Below, one piece after another: positions 60,652-64,000 of a stretch of DNA of 64,000 nt (its first letter is position 1; every line of letters begins with the position of its first letter). Source of the stretch: Candidatus Solirubrobacter pratensis (lineage in GTDB: Bacteria > Actinomycetota > Thermoleophilia > Solirubrobacterales > Solirubrobacteraceae); NCBI RefSeq assembly GCF_000425945.1, contig NZ_AUEK01000010.1:1-64000 (forward strand). Reading direction: 5' to 3'. The translations under genes and the position numbers were made by a program. The notes beneath the pieces were generated by a model. The model made no database searches. It was not told the DNA's origin and worked only from the letters and a program-made list of their open reading frames with translations.

Positions 60652-61532
60652 GCGGGTGAGCCTAGGTCATCGAGGTCCTGGGCGGTGAAGCGGATGACGC
60701 CGAAGCCGGCGCGCTTGAGGCCCGCCTCGCGGATCGCGTCCTCGCGACGGGTGCGCAGGCGCGTGTGCCCGGGACCGTCGATCTCCACCACGGCGCCGGG
60801 CCACGCGAAGTCCACCTCGAAGCCCGCGATGCGCGTGTTGATCGCGGGCGGCGGGAGCTCTGAGACCAGCTCGAGGAACCGGTCCTCGAGGTCGCTCTTG
60901 GTGCCGGCGCCGTCGGCTTGCAGTGCCTCGAGGAGCCGGTGGAGCTTGCGGCGGCCGTTGGCGCGCTCGATCGCGGCGTAGGTGGAGATGCGGTCGAAGC
61001 GCTTGCGGAACGCGGCCTCGTGGATGACGTTGGCCAGCTGGGGCGCCGTGAGGGTGTCGGTGAGGTCGACGAGGGTCCGCGCCATGGTGGTGACGGGGAT
61101 GCCGTCGTGGGTGGTGAAGTCGCGGGCGTGGAGGTGGCGGGTCCGCTGCACGCGAAAGCTCGCTCGCAAACGGCGATTGCCGGGCACGACGACGTGGATC
61201 TCGGGAACCTTCCGGCGCCACGCCTGCCACAGCTTCGCGGCGCTCAGGCCGGCGAGCACCGCGCCTTCGCCGGCGGCGAGGACCGCGGCCATGTAACGGC
61301 CCTTCTCGGAGAGCTTGGCGTGGCCGACGGCGTACACGCCGCGGTGAAGACGGTGCAAGGTGCCGGCGCTGACCCGCACGCTGAGCGCGGCGTGGGTCAG
61401 GCCCAGCGCGGCGAGCTGCGCCGCGGTGACCACTCCATGTTGGCGCGCGGCGAGCTTGGCCAACTGCGCATTAAGGGGCGCGGCAAGGGGTGTGCCACGT
61501 TTCTCAACTCCTGCTTGAGGTTCGTGGCGCAC
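60648..61532 (-). CDS. AbiEi-type wHTH plus DUF559 endonuclease-like protein
   Basis: 294 aa from GTG 61532; a TTG about 22 codons in (QLAKLAARQHGVVT) is the more likely true start. N-terminal winged helix of the type IV antitoxin AbiEi kind: ARQHGVVTAAQLAALGLTHAALSVRV, HRGVYAVGH. Middle region with MARTLVDLTDTL. The C-terminal DUF559/Vsr-like fold carries FEVDFAWPGAVVEIDGPGHTRLRTRREDAIREAGL (split: VDFAWPGAVVEIDGPGHTRL), with the D...ExD of PD-(D/E)xK nucleases. No AbiEii toxin is adjacent. This architecture is abundant in actinobacteria, often in many copies, with unknown role. Confidence 0.85.
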   Translation of the reverse strand: MRHEPQAGVEKRGTPLAAPLNAQLAKLAARQHGVVTAAQLAALGLTHAALSVRVSAGTLHRLHRGVYAVGHAKLSEKGRYMAAVLAAGEGAVLAGLSAAKLWQAWRRKVPEIHVVVPGNRRLRASFRVQRTRHLHARDFTTHDGIPVTTMARTLVDLTDTLTAPQLANVIHEAAFRKRFDRISTYAAIERANGRRKLHRLLEALQADGAGTKSDLEDRFLELVSELPPPAINTRIAGFEVDFAWPGAVVEIDGPGHTRLRTRREDAIREAGLKRAGFGVIRFTAQDLDDLGSPA

Positions 61533-61549
61533 CCCCTGAATGTGCCACG
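61490..61549. repeat. Imperfect palindrome with TGTGCCACG repeats
   Basis: GTGTGCCACG (61490-61499) pairs with CGTGGCGCAC (61523-61532) with one mismatch; inside, CTCAA (61503-61507) pairs with TTGAG (61515-61519) around a 7-nt loop. A third TGTGCCACG follows at 61541-61549. It overlaps the 5' end of the AbiEi-like gene and may be an autoregulatory site or a REP-like element. Confidence 0.6.
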
Positions 61550-61584
61550 CAAGCCGTTGCGTGTCTCGCGCGCTTCGTGCCGTT

Positions 61585-63483
61585 TCAGCCCATTCTCGGC
61601 CCGGGCATCCCGAACAGGAACCCCTGGGCGAACGGGCACCCCAGCTCGCGCAGCACGCGCGCCTGGACCACGTCCTCGACCCCCTCGGCGACGGCGTCGA
61701 GCCCGAGGGCGGCCGCGAGGGAGACGATCGCGGCGACGATCGCGGTGTCGCCGTCGGAGACGCCGAGCTCGGAGATGAACGAGCGGTCGATCTTGACGCC
61801 GTCGACCGGGTAGTCGCGCAGGTGGCCGAGCGACGAGTAGCCGGTGCCGAAGTCGTCGAGCACCAGGCCGGTGCCGAGCTTCTTGAGCTCGGCCAAGTTG
61901 CGGACCCCGGTCATCGGCGCGTGCAGCAGGATCGTCTCGGTCAGCTCGAGGTTCAGGCGCGCGGGCTCGAGCCCGGCAGACGAGAGGCACGACGACACCA
62001 GCGCGGCGAGGTCGGGCTGCGCGAGCTGGCGGCCGGAGAGGTTGACCCAGACGGTCGCGCCTGACGCCGCCGCTTCCTCGCACGCGCGCCGCAGGACCCA
62101 GGCGCCGATCTCGACGATCAGCGCCGACTCCTCGGCGACCGGGATGAAGTCCGAGGGGCTCGAGGTGCCGCCGTCGGGGCGGTCCCAGCGCAGCAGCGCC
62201 TCGTAGGCGATCGCGCGGTCGTCCTGCAGCGACACGATCGGCTGGAACGCGAGCCGGAGCTGCCCGAGCGAGAGCGCGCGCTCGAGCGTCTCGGCCGTGC
62301 GGCGGCGCTCGTCGGCGTGCCGGCGCAGGCGCGTGTCGAACACCTCCACGCGCGAGCGCCCCTCGGCCTTCGCGCGGTACGCGGCCGCGTCCGCGTCCGC
62401 GAGCAGCGCGTCGGGGCCGACGTCCTCGCTGCCCAGCGCGATCCCGATCGAGGCCGACATCCGGTGCTCGGCGCCGGACACGACGATCGGCTCGCGGATC
62501 GCCTCCTCCAGCCGCGCGCCCAGACCGACGGCGCCCTCCTCGGTGATCTCCTCGCAGACGACGACGAACTCGTCGCCCCCCAGGCGCGCGACCGTGTCCG
62601 CCGGCCGCACGGTTGCGGCCAGCCTTCGCGCGATCGCGATCAGCAGGTCGTCGCCGGCCGCGTGCCCGTAGACGTCGTTGACGCGCTTGAAGTTGTCGAG
62701 GTCGATGAACAGGACGCCCGCGTTCTCATGCGCTCGCGCCGCGCGCGCCAGGGCGTGCGTGAGACGGTCGTAGCAGAGCGCGCGGTTCGCAAGGCCCGTC
62801 AGCGGATCGTGCAGCGCCTCGTGCCGCATCCGCGTCTCGTCGCGCCGCCGCCACATCGCCGTGGCGAGCACCGTCGAGACCGCGCGGACGAAGCTCTGCG
62901 CGTCCTCGTCCAAGGCATCCGCGGGATGCACGGACACGGCGCCGTCCTCGTGCACGTCGACGCGCTCGATCGGGAGCGTCTCGAGCATCCGCTCGATCGC
63001 CTCGGCGGCCAGGTCGGCCGCGTCCGCCCCCGCCAGCGCGCGCTCGCCGAGCGCCGCGACGGCGGCCTGTTGCCCCGACTGCCGCGCCAACCGCGCCTCC
63101 GCCTCGCGCCGTTCGGAGATGTCGCGGCCGATCGCCAGCAGCAGCGGCCCGCCGTCGGTCTCGACGATCCCCCAGCTCATCTCGCCGATGAACTCGGTGC
63201 CGTCGGCCTTGAGCCCGTACGCGCGCAGCGTGAACCGCAGCGGATGCTCGGTCGAGAAGTACAGCTCCGCGTTGCGCGTGTACTGCTCGCGGCGGCGCTC
63301 TGGCCACAGGATCTGGATCGGCTGCCCGATCATCTCCTCGCGCGGGCGCCCGAAGAGCTCCTCCGCAAGTGCGTTGGCGAACACGATCCGCAGGCTGCGA
63401 TCTGCGGCCACCGTGGCGTCGGGCAGGCCTTCGAGCACCGCGCGGAGCGCGGTCGGCGCGAGGAACAGCCCAGGTTCAGCCAC
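61585..63483 (-). CDS. PAS-GGDEF-EAL cyclic-di-GMP protein
   Basis: 632 aa from GTG 63483. A PAS domain (about 10-130: GLPDATVAADRSLRIVFANALAEELFGRP, split: DATVAADRSLRIVFANALAE) with a typical PAC end GRDISERREAE; a short linker domain; GGDEF domain with I-site RPAD five residues before LGGDEF; and a fully canonical EAL domain: YEALLRW, VNLSGRQL, LELTETI, DDFGTGYSSLGHLRDYPVDGVKIDRSF (split: DDFGTGYSSLGHL; KIDRSF), AEGVE, QGFLFG. It lacks membrane helices, so a cytosolic signal is sensed. Both activities look possible. TAGGCT (63492-63497) may be its -10 box. Confidence 0.95.
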   Translation of the reverse strand: MAEPGLFLAPTALRAVLEGLPDATVAADRSLRIVFANALAEELFGRPREEMIGQPIQILWPERRREQYTRNAELYFSTEHPLRFTLRAYGLKADGTEFIGEMSWGIVETDGGPLLLAIGRDISERREAEARLARQSGQQAAVAALGERALAGADAADLAAEAIERMLETLPIERVDVHEDGAVSVHPADALDEDAQSFVRAVSTVLATAMWRRRDETRMRHEALHDPLTGLANRALCYDRLTHALARAARAHENAGVLFIDLDNFKRVNDVYGHAAGDDLLIAIARRLAATVRPADTVARLGGDEFVVVCEEITEEGAVGLGARLEEAIREPIVVSGAEHRMSASIGIALGSEDVGPDALLADADAAAYRAKAEGRSRVEVFDTRLRRHADERRRTAETLERALSLGQLRLAFQPIVSLQDDRAIAYEALLRWDRPDGGTSSPSDFIPVAEESALIVEIGAWVLRRACEEAAASGATVWVNLSGRQLAQPDLAALVSSCLSSAGLEPARLNLELTETILLHAPMTGVRNLAELKKLGTGLVLDDFGTGYSSLGHLRDYPVDGVKIDRSFISELGVSDGDTAIVAAIVSLAAALGLDAVAEGVEDVVQARVLRELGCPFAQGFLFGMPGPRMG

Positions 63484-63598
63484 TCGGTCGCAGCCTACGA
63501 GGCGCGGGTCCGCGACGGCAATGGGGCGCGTGCCCCATAGACGCCCGCGCCGATGCCTTCTCTGCTCCCGCGCGTCGAGCAGCGGGCCGCCATCGGGC

Positions 63599-63648
63599 TT
63601 GACAGATCCCCGATGAGGTGTACTGTATCGATTAAGTCTAGATCGATT
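63599..63648 (+). promoter_or_regulatory. Strong sigma-A-like promoter with repeat operator
   Basis: TTGACA (63599-63604), 16-bp spacer and TACTGT (63621-63626) form the best consensus promoter in the window. It is followed by a direct repeat ATCGATT (63627-63633, 63642-63648) that also contains TCGAT/ATCGA inverted arms, a likely repressor site. Confidence 0.6.
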
Positions 63649-63668
63649 CAGAACGGGAAAGGACAGCC

Positions 63669-63848
63669 ATGATCGACCTCATCTACGGCCCCCGCGCAGT
63701 CGCCCGCCTCGCCCACTCGGCCCGGCCTGACGCGCCCGTCGTCCGGGACGCCGCCCCTGCTCGCGCGCGTACGCGGTCCGCCGCCGCCGCGCTCCTGCGC
63801 CGCGCCGCCGACCGTCTTGCGCCAGACGCCCGAGGACTCCCCGCGTAA
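63669..63848 (+). CDS. Small Arg/Ala-rich ORF, 59 aa
   Basis: ATG 63669 with AAAGGA about 7 nt upstream, TAA stop at 63846-63848. The product starts IDLIYGPRAVARLAHSARPD and becomes an Ala/Arg-rich helix (SAAAALLRRAADRLAPDARG). No family is recognised. It is placed directly under the strongest promoter of the window and 10 bp before the LacI gene, so it is likely translated. It could be a small regulatory or membrane-surface peptide; the composition is also what GC-rich random sequence yields, hence moderate confidence. Confidence 0.5.
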   Translation: MIDLIYGPRAVARLAHSARPDAPVVRDAAPARARTRSAAAALLRRAADRLAPDARGLPA

Positions 63849-63851
63849 TGA
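63846..63851 (+). promoter_or_regulatory. Possible -10 box of LacI gene
   Basis: TAATGA lies 7 nt before GTG 63859, the same spacing as other leaderless genes here. GGAGG in between could instead act as a ribosome site. Confidence 0.35.
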
Positions 63852-63858
63852 TGGAGGG

Positions 63859-64000
63859 GTGGGAGAGCGGCCCACCCTCCAGACCGTCGCGGATCGCCTG
63901 GGCGTCTCGCGCGCCACGGTGTCCAACGCCTACAACCGGCCTGACCAGCTGAGTCCCGCGCTGCGCGAGCGCGTGCTCGCCGCGGCGCGGGAGCTCGGCT
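63859..64000 (+). CDS. LacI-family regulator, partial (runs off the window)
   Basis: The first 47 codons from GTG 63859 give a LacI helix-turn-helix and hinge start: PTLQTVADRLGVSRATVSNAYNRPDQLSPALRERVLAAARELG (split: TLQTVADRLGVSRATVSNAY; LSPALRERVLAAARELG). The ligand-binding domain lies beyond base 64000. LacI proteins usually control sugar uptake or use. The repeat at 63627-63648 upstream of the small ORF is a likely operator for it. Confidence 0.9.
   Translation, partial: MGERPTLQTVADRLGVSRATVSNAYNRPDQLSPALRERVLAAARELG

Noticed and set aside
60648..61532. Full AbiE type IV toxin-antitoxin system
   Set aside because: Only the AbiEi-like wHTH is present, fused to a DUF559 domain. No nucleotidyltransferase toxin (AbiEii) is adjacent; the 90-aa neighbour does not resemble one.

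Overview
The window is very GC-rich with dense genes. Neighbours in an operon overlap by ATGA or GTGA, GTG starts are common, and many genes look leaderless, with a -10 hexamer 6-7 nt before the start codon. There is also a ydaO-type c-di-AMP riboswitch before an NlpC/P60 gene and many TetR, VOC and MMPL genes. Together these point to a chromosomal segment of an Actinomycetota, most likely Thermoleophilia (Solirubrobacterales, Conexibacter/Solirubrobacter-like). The taxonomy is inferred from style and protein flavour; no rRNA or tRNA gene was found.

Layout. 0-3.7 kb: an imperfect triplicated motif, an OmpR-type response regulator cut off from its kinase by a deletion scar that also leaves an ABC permease tail, an SCP2-alpha/beta hydrolase and a DivIVA-like coiled-coil protein. 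3.7-9.1 kb: a sugar ABC importer with a GH38 alpha-mannosidase. 9.1-10.8 kb: cobalt-type nitrile hydratase (alpha, beta, accessory). 10.8-16.6 kb: a TIM-barrel protein and PfkB kinase, a VOC protein, and a ribose-type ABC importer whose ATPase and permease are both broken. 16.6-21.6 kb: cupredoxin lipoprotein, APC permease plus nitrilase divergent from a TetR, and an LPG-synthase-like membrane protein. 21.6-28.8 kb: a seven-gene operon livF-livG-livH-livM-SBP-acyl-CoA ligase-TetR with a recognisable promoter and operator. 28.9-31.9 kb: MMPL exporter and two small proteins. 31.9-34.9 kb: a cytoplasmic subtilisin-like protease paired with a metallo-beta-lactamase-fold protein. 35-41 kb: DGPF/ECF42 sigma pair, flavin/F420 oxidoreductase, VOC protein, monomeric isocitrate dehydrogenase, and a TetR divergent from an SRPBCC operon. 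41-46.5 kb: VOC protein, a 5'-truncated GH15 glucoamylase, an ECF sigma factor with SnoaL-like tail, and an NlpC/P60 endopeptidase under the riboswitch. 46.5-50.5 kb: GGDEF-EAL protein, flavin reductase, aldo/keto reductase, acyltransferase. 50.5-59 kb: a LarA-like protein, zinc alcohol dehydrogenase and acyl-CoA reductase-HAD fusion beside larE-larC-larB, which make the nickel-pincer cofactor that LarA enzymes use. 59-64 kb: ACT protein, M14-like deacylase, AbiEi/DUF559 protein, PAS-GGDEF-EAL protein, a small Arg-rich ORF and the start of a LacI regulator.

Most interesting points: the nickel-pincer/fatty-acyl cluster with its own LarBCE; a 42-bp repeat that sits in frame inside two unrelated genes (duplicated in larC, single in the GH15 gene); the S8 protease-MBL pair with a shared upstream motif; and several scars of gene decay. 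All coordinates were read by eye from the sequence; homology calls rest on motif recognition, not on searches.
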